Shown here piece after piece: positions 26,118 to 34,635 of a DNA stretch of 64,000 bases. Within the stretch, counting starts at the first letter, position 1; every line of letters starts with the position of its first letter. A model generated the notes under the pieces. That model was not told where the DNA came from, searched no databases, and worked only from the letters and a program-made list of their open reading frames with translations. Position numbers and translations under genes: made by a program. Origin of the DNA: Frigoriglobus tundricola (GTDB taxonomy: Bacteria; Planctomycetota; Planctomycetia; Gemmatales; Gemmataceae); the NCBI RefSeq assembly GCF_013128195.2, contig NZ_CP053452.2:5332001-5396000 (forward strand). Direction: 5' to 3'.

Positions 26118-27484
26118 GACGACACCGCCACGGGGCGCGGGGCGGCCGGGTACGGGTACGGCAGCGTGAGGGGCGGCAGCCCGGACGGGGACGGGTTGAG
26201 TTTCGCGCCGACGGCGCGGGTGATGGCGTGCAGTTGCACCGCGAGGAGCATGACGATGTACGGCATCTCGAAGTGTTCGAGCGACAGGAACGTGGCCCCG
26301 AAACAGAACACGGCGAGCGAACACTCCAGCCCGGCCGCGAGGGACCGCACGCTCTGGGACGCGGGATCGGTGAACTTGCGCAGCACCCGGCGCGTCTGCC
26401 ACAGGCCGACGAACACCGAGCCGATCAGCGCGACGTACAGGGCCAGGGCGGGCCAGCCGCTGTCGGCGGCGGTCTGGAGGTACTGGTTGTGGATCGCCCG
26501 GTCGGGGATGTCGGCCCCGTACCGCGTGTAGGTGAACTTGGGCGACACGCGGATGCCGAACCCGAACACCGGCCGGTCGTTCGCCATCCGGATCGCGATC
26601 TTCCACGTCGCCCACCGCGGGTTCGCGTCCTCCGTCCCGATCGAGAAGAACCGCTCCTCGACCTGCTTCCCGGTGGTCGCGACGAGGACGCCGAACCCGA
26701 TCACGTACAGCACCGAGACGAACACCTTGTTCCGCGCCCGCACCCACATGAGGAGCGAGATGGCGCACAGCGAGAGCATCGCGCCGCGGGAGTAGGACAG
26801 CAGCACCGCGTGGCCCAGGAGCGGGATCGCGGCCATGTACAGCCACCGCCACCAGCGCCGCGTGGCCTCCCAGGCGAAGAACGCCAGCGGCACCGCCATC
26901 GCCAGGAACATCGCCGCGCCGTTGTTGTCGAGGCCGCCGTAGCCCCGCTGCGCGAGCATCAGCCACTTGTACACGAGGTAGTAGTAGTTCAGCTCGTAGG
27001 CGATGTACGCCGAGCTGCCGAGCATCACGAGGTACACGAGCCACAGGTCGCGGACCGTGCGCAACACGAGCGTGGCGCAGATGAACATGACGAAGATCTT
27101 GACGTACTCGATGAAGAACGGCCACGCCACCTCCGGCAGCACGGCGGTGACGGAGGTGACGCTGATCCACGCCGTGAACGCGAGGAACAGGTAGTGGCTG
27201 CGGGTGAACCGCGGGTTGCCGTACCAGGGCCGCGTGGCGGCCGCGAGCGGGGTCCAGAGCCCGACCCGCCACAGCACCGTGGAACCGAGGGTGCACAGGG
27301 CGACCGGCAGCGACCAGTTGATCTCGGACAGCTTCAGGCCGAACAGTTCGACCCAGTCCCAGATGAACTGCGGCCGCATCACCGCGTACATGTAGTACAC
27401 GGCGACCCCGTACACCGGGGACAGGGCGAACGAGCCCCCCGTCCCCAGTAGCATGGTGATCGCCATGAACGCGAGCTGCTTCAT
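26114..27484 (-). CDS. O-antigen/O-glycosylation ligase-like polytopic membrane protein
   Basis: A 456-residue protein with about 11-12 transmembrane segments. Its N-terminal part (FALSPVYGVAVYYMYAVMRPQFIWDW) matches the 'putative O-glycosylation ligase' proteins associated with exosortase systems, and the Wzy_C/WaaL-type core is seen in GHAVLLSYSRGAMLSL, followed by the periplasmic loop RMANDRPVFGFGIRVSPKF with AIHNQYLQTAADSGW. It transfers or polymerises lipid-linked glycan at the periplasmic face. First gene of a four-gene operon. Confidence 0.85.
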   Translation of the reverse strand: MKQLAFMAITMLLGTGGSFALSPVYGVAVYYMYAVMRPQFIWDWVELFGLKLSEINWSLPVALCTLGSTVLWRVGLWTPLAAATRPWYGNPRFTRSHYLFLAFTAWISVTSVTAVLPEVAWPFFIEYVKIFVMFICATLVLRTVRDLWLVYLVMLGSSAYIAYELNYYYLVYKWLMLAQRGYGGLDNNGAAMFLAMAVPLAFFAWEATRRWWRWLYMAAIPLLGHAVLLSYSRGAMLSLCAISLLMWVRARNKVFVSVLYVIGFGVLVATTGKQVEERFFSIGTEDANPRWATWKIAIRMANDRPVFGFGIRVSPKFTYTRYGADIPDRAIHNQYLQTAADSGWPALALYVALIGSVFVGLWQTRRVLRKFTDPASQSVRSLAAGLECSLAVFCFGATFLSLEHFEMPYIVMLLAVQLHAITRAVGAKLNPSPSGLPPLTLPYPYPAAPRPVAVSS

Positions 27485-27564
27485 CGGTCGTTCCGTCCTG
27501 GCGCGGCCCGTTGAGTGAGTCCGGCTTTCATCTTATTCCTACCGCACACGCCGGCCCCGTTGTT

Positions 27565-27660
27565 CCTCGCGGCCTGTCGCAGCGAAGCGCTGCTTCACGG
27601 CCGCTCTGCGTCCCTCGCGACCTGTCGCAGCGAAGCGCTGCTTCACGGCCGCTCTGCGTC
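27565..27660 (+). repeat. Tandem duplication, two 48-bp units
   Basis: Units 27565-27612 and 27613-27660 are nearly identical (CCTCGCGGCCTGTCGCAGCG...; G versus A at one site). Because 48 is a multiple of three, an open frame passes through both, encoding a repeated 16-residue block with LSQRSAASRPLC. It lies between the divergent ligase and lyase-like genes. Confidence 0.85.
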
Positions 27661-27735
27661 CGCTTCCGGCGGACTGTTCTACCATCTTTCATAGCACACA
27701 AGAAACCCCAGCCGAGAGCGAACCGGAGCCCGTGC

Positions 27736-30393
27736 GTGGACGCTGTTGAACTGAACGTGATTTCACCGCCCACCGGCCGCGGACCGGTCACGACCGGCGT
27801 GCCGTGGCCACGGGGAAAGCTCCTCGATTCGCAGAAGCTCGTCCTCCGCGATGCCACCGGAAAGGCAGTTCGGCTCCAGGCGCGTGCGACGGACCGCTGG
27901 CCGGACGGCTCCGTGCGGTGGGTGCTGCTCGACTGGATCGCGGAAGCCGGCGCGGGGCCGTACCGCGTAGCTGTGGGTGAACCGGTCGCGGTCGAAGGTC
28001 CGGGTGTGAAGGTGGAAGCGAGTGAGGATTGGGTGAGCGTCGATACCGGAGCGGCGCAGTTTAAATTCGATAATGAGACGACCGGCTTTTTATTTCGCAT
28101 GTGTTCGGTGAGAAAAACGCTCTATCCGACCGAGGCGTTCGGCTGCGCCATCAAAGACAATTTGGCCCGCGAAGCGAAATTCCAGTGGGATGAAGACTTA
28201 GAAGCCTCTTGGGGCGAGACGGGGCTGTGGGCGGTCGAGGTAGAAGAAACAGGGCCAGTCCGTGCGTCCGTGCGTCTCCGAGGGGCGTTTTATTTGCCAC
28301 CATCGGGAGTGCTCACACAATACGTGGCTCGCTTGCATTTCTTCGCAGACTCGTCTGCGGTGCGCTTCGACTTGACTCTGTGTAACCCGTATCGCGCTGC
28401 TCATCCCGGCGGGCTGTGGGACTTGGGTGATGGAGGCTCGGTTTTCCTCAAAGACGCTACATTAACGTTCAAACTCTCCGGGGAGCGGAGCACGATCGTG
28501 TGCTCACCCGAACTCGGCGCGCCGGCCGGAGAGTGTGCTGCGCCGTTCGAGTTGTACCAGGATTCGAGCGGCGGAGAGAACTGGAAGAGTACCAACCACC
28601 TCAACCGCAAGCGTGAAGTACCGGTCACGTTCCGCGGCTACCGACTGAAGCTCGGCCCGCAGGAGCGAAGCGGCCTTCGTGCGACGCCGCTCGTCACGCT
28701 GTCGCGCGGCGAACACGCGGTCGGGATTGCGGTGCCGCACTTCTGGCAGAACTTCCCGATGGCGGTCGAAGCTACCGACGACGCACTCACGCTCAAGCTG
28801 CTTCCGAAGCAGTTCCGAGACGTTCACGAACTCCAGGGCGGGGAGCAGAAGACCTGGACGTTCGCCGTGGCGTTCGGCCCGGATGCCACGCCCGAATCAC
28901 TGGAATGGTTCCGGCAACCCGCCAAGGCGTTCGCATCACCGAAGTGGTACTGCGACAGCGGCGCGATTCCCTACCTCACGCCAAAGGCCGACGATCCGAA
29001 CCGGGATTACCTGGAACTGGTACACTCAGCCATCGAAGGCACCGACACATTCGACGCGAAGCGCGAAACGATCGACGAGTACGGCTGGCGGCACTTCGGC
29101 GACATCTACGGCGATCACGAGGCGGTGTACCACACCGGCCCGACGCCGATGGTGTCGCATTACAACAACCAGTACGATCCGGTCGCGGGCTTCGGCTATC
29201 AGTTCCTGCGCAGCGCCGATCTCCGCTGGCTGCGGCACATGGAGGAACTCGCCCAACACGTCATCGACATCGACATCTACCACACCACGCGGGACAAGTC
29301 CGCGTACAACGGCGGCCTGTTCTGGCACACGTACCACTACGTCGATGCCGACACCGGCACGCACCGCTCGTACCCGCGCTCGCTGCTCCAACTGAAGGGG
29401 ATGCCGGGGCTCGATCCGAACGACCCGAAGGCGAAACGCTCCAAGAGCGTGTACGCGCTCGGCGGCGGCCCGGCTAATGAGCACAACTACACGACCGGCC
29501 TCATGCTCCACCACTTCCTGACGGGAAGTGCGGCCTCGCGCGAAGCCGCGCTCGGTCTGGCACGGTGGGTGATCGACATGGACGACGGCCGCAAGACGGT
29601 GTACCGCTGGTTCTCCCGCGCCAACACCGGCTACGCCAGCCAGAGCCGCGATCCGAGCTACCACGGCCCCGGCCGCGGGTCGGGCAACTCGCTCTCCGCG
29701 CTCCTCGACGGGCACCGGTTGAGCGGTGACCCCGCGTTCCTCGCGAAAGCGGAACAGCTCGTCCGGCGCTGCATCCACCCGGCCGATGACGTCCCGAAGC
29801 GGAACCTGCTCGACGTGGAGAACCGCTGGTTCTACACGATGTTCCTTCAAGCACTCGGAAAGTACCTCGACCACAAGGCCGAGCGCGGCGAACTCGATCG
29901 GATGTACGCCTACGCCCGTGCCAGCCTGTTACACTACGCCCGCTGGATGGCGGACAACGAGGTGCCGACGCTCTCGCGCCCGGAGATTCTGGAGTACCCG
30001 AACGAAACCTGGGCGGCGCAGGACATGCGCAAGAGCGAAGTGTTCAAGTTCGCGGCGAAACACGCGACCGGCACCGAGAAGGCCCGCTTCCTCGAACGCG
30101 CCGAGTTCTTCTTCCGCGATTCGGTGTCGCGCCTCACCGCTTTCCCCTCCCGGACGCTCGCGCGGCCGGTCGTGCTGATGCTCTCCTACGGTTACATGCA
30201 CGCGCACTTCCAGAAGCGCCCCGATGAATCCGCGCCGCCGCCGAACGTAGAGGTCACCGACTTCGGCAAACCCGAAGTGTTCGTCTCCCAACCGGTGATC
30301 GCAAAGAAGCGGGCGAAGCTCCTGGCCGCGGTCGGTGCCGCGTGCGGCGTGGTGTGCGCGATAGGGCTGGTGGTGTGGCTGTTGCTGAGGTGA
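27736..30393 (+). CDS. Rhamnogalacturonan-lyase-like (PcRGLX/YetA-type) protein with C-terminal membrane anchor
   Basis: About 885 residues. The N-terminal module (GPVTTGVPWPRGKLLD, DRWPDGSVRWVLLDW) matches the RIFT-type first domain of exo-rhamnogalacturonan-lyase-like proteins, then a beta-sandwich, then an alpha/alpha-barrel-like half (HTYHYVDADTGTHRSYPRS, ANEHNYTTGLMLHHFL, DMDDGRKTVYRWFSRANTGY). The C-terminus has a basic segment followed by one hydrophobic helix (LLAAVGAACGVVCAIGLVVW), so it is tail-anchored. GTG at 27736 has GGAG seven bases before it. The frame is open to 27511 through the tandem duplication, so the start is uncertain. No signal peptide is seen from this start, which is odd for a polysaccharide enzyme. 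Confidence 0.7.
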   Translation: MDAVELNVISPPTGRGPVTTGVPWPRGKLLDSQKLVLRDATGKAVRLQARATDRWPDGSVRWVLLDWIAEAGAGPYRVAVGEPVAVEGPGVKVEASEDWVSVDTGAAQFKFDNETTGFLFRMCSVRKTLYPTEAFGCAIKDNLAREAKFQWDEDLEASWGETGLWAVEVEETGPVRASVRLRGAFYLPPSGVLTQYVARLHFFADSSAVRFDLTLCNPYRAAHPGGLWDLGDGGSVFLKDATLTFKLSGERSTIVCSPELGAPAGECAAPFELYQDSSGGENWKSTNHLNRKREVPVTFRGYRLKLGPQERSGLRATPLVTLSRGEHAVGIAVPHFWQNFPMAVEATDDALTLKLLPKQFRDVHELQGGEQKTWTFAVAFGPDATPESLEWFRQPAKAFASPKWYCDSGAIPYLTPKADDPNRDYLELVHSAIEGTDTFDAKRETIDEYGWRHFGDIYGDHEAVYHTGPTPMVSHYNNQYDPVAGFGYQFLRSADLRWLRHMEELAQHVIDIDIYHTTRDKSAYNGGLFWHTYHYVDADTGTHRSYPRSLLQLKGMPGLDPNDPKAKRSKSVYALGGGPANEHNYTTGLMLHHFLTGSAASREAALGLARWVIDMDDGRKTVYRWFSRANTGYASQSRDPSYHGPGRGSGNSLSALLDGHRLSGDPAFLAKAEQLVRRCIHPADDVPKRNLLDVENRWFYTMFLQALGKYLDHKAERGELDRMYAYARASLLHYARWMADNEVPTLSRPEILEYPNETWAAQDMRKSEVFKFAAKHATGTEKARFLERAEFFFRDSVSRLTAFPSRTLARPVVLMLSYGYMHAHFQKRPDESAPPPNVEVTDFGKPEVFVSQPVIAKKRAKLLAAVGAACGVVCAIGLVVWLLLR

Positions 30394-30416
30394 ACCGCGA
30401 CAGCACCCGGTGGCGG

Positions 30417-31094
30417 TTACGTCGCTTTCGCTTTCTCTTCCGCCGAGCTGCCGCGCAGGTAGAGCGGTTCCAGTGCGAACAGTTCCTCCCGCGTTAACGG
30501 TACCAGCCGGAGCCCGACCGCGAGGACGCTTTCGATGCGGGCCTCCCGGTTGGCTTCCGCGACGAGATTGCAACTTTGCGGGATGGCTTTCGCGTACACC
30601 GAAACGCCGGGGCCGCTGAGGTGATCGCCGGTCGAAAGGCCGTTCACCCACTCGTCCACCAGCGCGATGCGCAGCTCCTGAAAGGGAACCCAACCGGTCT
30701 CGGTCCGGTCGAACCGCTGGAGGTACACCTGATTCTGGAGCGCGTCCGCGATCACCCAGACGTGCCGTGCGTCCGGGGGCGTTTGTTCAGCGATGGCGGC
30801 GAACGTGTCCACCGCGCGCAACTGGCACCCGGTGGCATAGGCGAGCGCCTTCGCGGTCGCCAGTCCGACTCGTAGGCCGGTGTAGCTGCCCGGTCCCCGG
30901 CAGACCATGATGCCGGTCAGATCGGTCGGGCGGAGCGCTTCCGTCTTCAACATGGCCTCGATGGTCGGAACCATCTCGCGCGCGTGCCGGCGGGAGGTAT
31001 CCAGTTCTGTGGTGTGGGTCACAGCGGTCCCGCGTGCCAGCCCGACGCGGGCCACGCGGCCGGAGGTTTCCAATATCAGCCAGTTCGCGCTCAT
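30417..31094 (-). CDS. tsaB: tRNA threonylcarbamoyladenosine biosynthesis protein TsaB
   Basis: A 225-residue ASKHA-fold protein. Typical features are the opening NWLILETSGRVARVGLA, RHAREMVPTIEAMLK, and the loop CRGPGSYTGLRVGLATAKALA, diagnostic for TsaB. It works with TsaD and TsaE to put t6A on ANN-decoding tRNAs. The second half is less conserved, as usual. Start at MSANW (31094); a short five-codon upstream extension is possible. It is convergent with the lyase-like gene, with only 23 bp between the stops. Confidence 0.93.
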   Translation of the reverse strand: MSANWLILETSGRVARVGLARGTAVTHTTELDTSRRHAREMVPTIEAMLKTEALRPTDLTGIMVCRGPGSYTGLRVGLATAKALAYATGCQLRAVDTFAAIAEQTPPDARHVWVIADALQNQVYLQRFDRTETGWVPFQELRIALVDEWVNGLSTGDHLSGPGVSVYAKAIPQSCNLVAEANREARIESVLAVGLRLVPLTREELFALEPLYLRGSSAEEKAKAT

Positions 31095-31262
31095 GGGCCT
31101 TCGCCTCAACGGTGCTGTCCGCGGTGCGATCGCGTCCGCACAATGGAGAGCATTCTAGCGCACTGCGACCGACCGTGTAAGACGGGCCGAACCGGTCGCG
31201 AGGGTCACAGGGAGCGGCCGTGAAGCCGGGCTTTGCCGGCGACAGGGCGCGAGGATGAGGTG

Positions 31263-32006
31263 ATGTCCGACACGGCCACCATGCACATCGACGGGGCGTC
31301 CCGAGGCAACCCCGGCAAGGCGGCTTACGCCGTCGTACTCGCTCGGCCCGGAATGCCGGTCGTGGAGGAAGCGGACACGATCGGCACCGCGTCGAACAAC
31401 GTGGCCGAGTACACCGCGCTCGTGGAGGGGCTGTCGCTCGCGGCCGAGCTGGGCGTGAAAAAGCTGCAAGTCTACAGCGACAGCGAGCTGATGGTGAAGC
31501 AGATGAACGGCGAGTACAAGGTGAAGAACGCCGACCTCCGCGGCCTGTACGACGAAGCGTGCCAACTGCGCAAAGGGTTCGAAAAAGTGACCATCACGCA
31601 CGTGCGCCGCGAGCAGAACAAGCGGGCCGATGCCATCGGCAACGAAGCCCTCGACGGCAAGCCGCGCAGGCGGGGAGAGAAGCAACCCACCCCCACCCCC
31701 TCCCTGAAGGGAGGGGAGCAAGACCTTCGGAGTTCTGATCCCTTTGGAGGATCGGAGGAGGCGAGCCGCGCCGTCCCCCCCCTCCCTTCCCCCGGCCCGC
31801 GAGAAGCTCCGCTGACAGGGCCGGGGAGGGAACCGAGGGGAGTGGGTTCTTCGGACGCCGCCGTCCGCGCCGACGCGATCCAGTGCCTCACCGACGCGGC
31901 GCGCCACTGGGCCGCGAACGGCGTGACCGGCCTCCCGCCGGCGGCGGTGTGGGAGCAGTTGTGGTCGATCCTCGAAGAGGCCGGCGTGCTGAAGAAGACA
32001 AAGTAG
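31263..32006 (+). CDS. RNase HI-family protein with an in-frame repeat insertion
   Basis: A 247-residue protein. Residues 1-135 form an RNase H fold with the catalytic acids D10 (IDGASRGNPGKAA), E49 (NNVAEYTAL), D73 (YSDSELMVKQ) and D123 (NKRADAIGNEAL). Residues ~141-198 are encoded by a dispersed repeat copy and read PTPTPSLKGGEQDLR...GPREAPLTGPGR. The final ~49 residues (IQCLTDAARHWAANGV...WEQLWSILEEAGVL) form a small helical tail. The catalytic domain is complete, so the enzyme that cuts RNA in RNA/DNA hybrids should tolerate the linker insertion. Confidence 0.88.
   Translation: MSDTATMHIDGASRGNPGKAAYAVVLARPGMPVVEEADTIGTASNNVAEYTALVEGLSLAAELGVKKLQVYSDSELMVKQMNGEYKVKNADLRGLYDEACQLRKGFEKVTITHVRREQNKRADAIGNEALDGKPRRRGEKQPTPTPSLKGGEQDLRSSDPFGGSEEASRAVPPLPSPGPREAPLTGPGREPRGVGSSDAAVRADAIQCLTDAARHWAANGVTGLPPAAVWEQLWSILEEAGVLKKTK
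31678..31856 (+). repeat. Dispersed G-tract palindromic repeat, long copy 6 (inside RNase H gene)
   Basis: The same long subtype as the copy at 23836, in coding-sense orientation. It contains CTCCCTGAAGGGAGGGG, the conserved centre GGAGGATCGGAGGAGGCGAG and the extra hairpin GGCCCGCGAGAAGCTCC / GGGCC. Translated in the same frame as the glycosyltransferase copy. Confidence 0.88.
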
Positions 32007-32104
32007 GAGTCTCGCTCCGCGCGTCGCGCCCTCTCCTTTTTTTGAGTCGGTGGCCGGCGTCACGCGCGGAGCGAGTGACCTATTCTCTAAACCCGAGCGC
32101 CGAC

Positions 32105-34570
32105 ATGCCGGACATTTTGTTCTTCGACGAAATCACCGACGCGGCCGCGAACCTGGTCGGCGGCAAGGGGCTGGGCCTCGGCAAGACCGCGACCGCCGGC
32201 CTGCCCGTGCCGGCCGGGTTCGTGCTCACCACGCAAGCGTATCGCCGGGCCGTGGAGCGCGGGATTCGCGCGGACGCGGGGCTGGGGCGCGCGATCACCG
32301 GCGCGTATGAGAGCCTCGGCGCCGGGCCGGTCGCGGTGCGGTCCAGCGCCACCGCCGAAGATGCCGCCGACACCAGTTTCGCGGGTCAGCAGGAAACGAT
32401 TCTCGGCGTGCGCGGCGCCGAAGCACTGATCGACGCGATCGAACGGTGCTGGCGGTCGCTGTTCACCGACCGCGCGGTCGCGTACCGCGAAAAGCAGAAC
32501 GTGGACGCCGCCGGGCTGGCGATGGCCGTCGTGGTGCAGAAGCTCGTACCCGCGGAATCGGCCGGCGTCCTCTTCACCCGCGATCCGCTCGATCCGGAGG
32601 GGAAGCGGATGCTCGCCGAGGCCGCGTGGGGGCTCGGCGAGGTCGTGGTGTCCGGCCGGGTGCAGCCGGACCGGTTCACGCTCGATCACGACACGGGGGC
32701 CGTCCTCGACCGCACGCTCGGCTCGAAAGCGGTGCGTGTCACGGGTGGCGACGAGGAACACGTTCCCGCGGAGCTTCAGCGGCAGTTCTGCCTGAACGAC
32801 GCCGCACTGGCCCAGCTCGCGGAACTCGGACGCAAAGTGGAAGCGTTCTACGGCGACGCCCGCGACCTGGAGTGGGCCTACGCCGGGGGCACCTTCCACT
32901 TGCTGCAAGCGCGGCCGATCACGGTTGCCGGCGCGGCGGAGCGCGAGCAGGTCCGCCAAGGCGTCATCGCGGAACTGAAAGCGAAGGCCGACCCGCGCGG
33001 CACCGCCTGGGTGCGGTACAACTTGAGCGAGGTGCTGCCCCAGCCGACGCCCATGACCTGGGCCGTGGTGCAGCGCCTGCTCGCGGCCGACGGCGGGTTC
33101 GGCGCGATGAACCGCGACCTCGGCGCGAAGCCGGACCCGGCCCTCGGCGCGCTCTCGGGGTTCGATCTCGTGGCCGGGCGACCGATGGCGAACCTCTCGC
33201 GTCTTCCGCGGATGCAGTTCGCCACCCCGCCGTTCGAATACCCGCTCGGCGATTACCGGAAAGACCCGCGGAAGGCGCTCGACCCCAAGCCGGCCCTCAA
33301 CCCGCTCGCCGGCAAGGGGTGCGTGCTCGGTCTCTTCTCGCTGCCGGGCACGGTTTTGAACCTCACGCGGCTGATGAACACGACGAAACGACTGTCGGCC
33401 ACGTTTGGCCCGAAGTTCGAGACGGAAATCGTACCCCAATTCGCTGACGCCGCCCGACACGCGCTCGCGCAGGATTGGTCGAAACTCGACCCGGCCGCCC
33501 TCGTTCGCGAGTTCGAGACGTGGGTACACAAGACGCTCGTCGAGTTCGCGCGCGAGAGCCTGAAACCGACGGTGTTCGCGGACCTGGCGTGGAACGAGGC
33601 GGTGGACGCTCTCAAGCCGGCACTCGGTGAGGAACGCGCCCGGGTCGCGGTGGGCGAACTGAGTTTGGGCGCCGCCCCGCCGGCGGGTGCGAACTTGCCC
33701 GGTGCCGTCCGCGATCTCGCGTCCGGGCTTCTTTCGCGAGCGACGTTTCTGGAGACGTTCGGCCACCGCGGTACGAACGAGATGGAACTCGCCCAGCCGC
33801 GGTGGAGCGAAGCCCCGCAGGAACTCGACAAGCTCGTCCGCGGGGCCAAAGGACGCGACCACACTGCCGCCATCGTAAACGCCGAGAAAATCGCGGACGA
33901 AGCGAAACTCGCCGGCCCGGCGCGGGAGCCGTTCGCACTCACGGTTCAGCGGCTCCGCACGTACCTCGGGCTGCGCGAGGCCGGCAAGCACTACCTGCTC
34001 CTCGGCTATGCCGTCGTCCGCCGGGCACTGGTCGAACTGGACCGCCGGTTCGGTCTGAACGGCGGGATCTTCTTCCTCGCCCCGGCCGATCTGCCGGACC
34101 TGATCGCGGGGAAAGACCTCTCGGCGAAGATCACCGCGGCGCGCAAGAAGCGGCAAACGGAACTGTCGCTCGAAGTGCCGCCGGTGCTGTTCAGCGACGA
34201 TCTGGACGCCATCGGGCGGCCGCTACCGGAACCTCCGGGCGGCGACAAACTTGAAGGCGTGCCGCTGTCCGCGGGCGTGGCCGAAGGCCCGGCGCTCGTG
34301 CTGACCGAACCGGCCGCCGCGCCGCCGGAGGGCGGATACGTGCTGGTGTGCCCCTCGACGGACCCCGCGTGGGTGCCGCTGTTTGTTCACGCGACGGCGC
34401 TCGTGATGGAAACGGGCGGGGTGCTTTCGCACGGGGCGATCGTGGCCCGCGAGTTCGGCCTGCCCGCAGTCGCAGGGCTGCCGGGCGCGACCCAGCGGCT
34501 GAAAACGGGGCAACGGGTGCGCGTCGATGGCGGCCGCGGGACGGTGACAATTCTGGACGGGGCGCGGTAA
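32105..34570 (+). CDS. PEP-utilising dikinase-family protein (PEP synthase/rifampicin phosphotransferase-like)
   Basis: An 821-residue protein. The N-terminal ATP-grasp domain (~1-310) has GGKGLGLGKTATAGLPVPAGF, VRSSATAEDAADTSFAGQQE and VQKLVPAESAGVLFTRDPLD. The middle part (~330-720) is unlike that of true PEP synthase and fits the acceptor-binding region of Rph-type enzymes. The C-terminal swivelling domain carries the phospho-accepting His776 in GGVLSHGAIVAREFGLPAV. The family moves phosphate from ATP to a small molecule through the histidine. True PEP synthase has a further PEP-binding barrel, missing here, so a phosphotransferase on another substrate is more likely. Confidence 0.82.
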   Translation: MPDILFFDEITDAAANLVGGKGLGLGKTATAGLPVPAGFVLTTQAYRRAVERGIRADAGLGRAITGAYESLGAGPVAVRSSATAEDAADTSFAGQQETILGVRGAEALIDAIERCWRSLFTDRAVAYREKQNVDAAGLAMAVVVQKLVPAESAGVLFTRDPLDPEGKRMLAEAAWGLGEVVVSGRVQPDRFTLDHDTGAVLDRTLGSKAVRVTGGDEEHVPAELQRQFCLNDAALAQLAELGRKVEAFYGDARDLEWAYAGGTFHLLQARPITVAGAAEREQVRQGVIAELKAKADPRGTAWVRYNLSEVLPQPTPMTWAVVQRLLAADGGFGAMNRDLGAKPDPALGALSGFDLVAGRPMANLSRLPRMQFATPPFEYPLGDYRKDPRKALDPKPALNPLAGKGCVLGLFSLPGTVLNLTRLMNTTKRLSATFGPKFETEIVPQFADAARHALAQDWSKLDPAALVREFETWVHKTLVEFARESLKPTVFADLAWNEAVDALKPALGEERARVAVGELSLGAAPPAGANLPGAVRDLASGLLSRATFLETFGHRGTNEMELAQPRWSEAPQELDKLVRGAKGRDHTAAIVNAEKIADEAKLAGPAREPFALTVQRLRTYLGLREAGKHYLLLGYAVVRRALVELDRRFGLNGGIFFLAPADLPDLIAGKDLSAKITAARKKRQTELSLEVPPVLFSDDLDAIGRPLPEPPGGDKLEGVPLSAGVAEGPALVLTEPAAAPPEGGYVLVCPSTDPAWVPLFVHATALVMETGGVLSHGAIVAREFGLPAVAGLPGATQRLKTGQRVRVDGGRGTVTILDGAR

Positions 34571-34635
34571 ATGTGTATCCGCGGCCCGTCCAGAACCGTC
34601 TCTGTGTGTGGACGGTTCCTTCCGCGAGGACGGGC

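Noticed and set aside
26118..27296. Very long upstream extension of the GT4 gene
   Set aside because: It is a shadow of the ligase gene on the same strand; the GTG overlap at 26117 marks the true start.
27565..27660. CRISPR-like array
   Set aside because: Only two adjoining units without spacers; it is a tandem duplication. No CRISPR array or cas gene was seen anywhere in the window.
32105..34570. Straight call as phosphoenolpyruvate synthase (ppsA)
   Set aside because: The C-terminal PEP-binding barrel is missing and the middle part differs; a rifampicin-phosphotransferase-like enzyme fits better.
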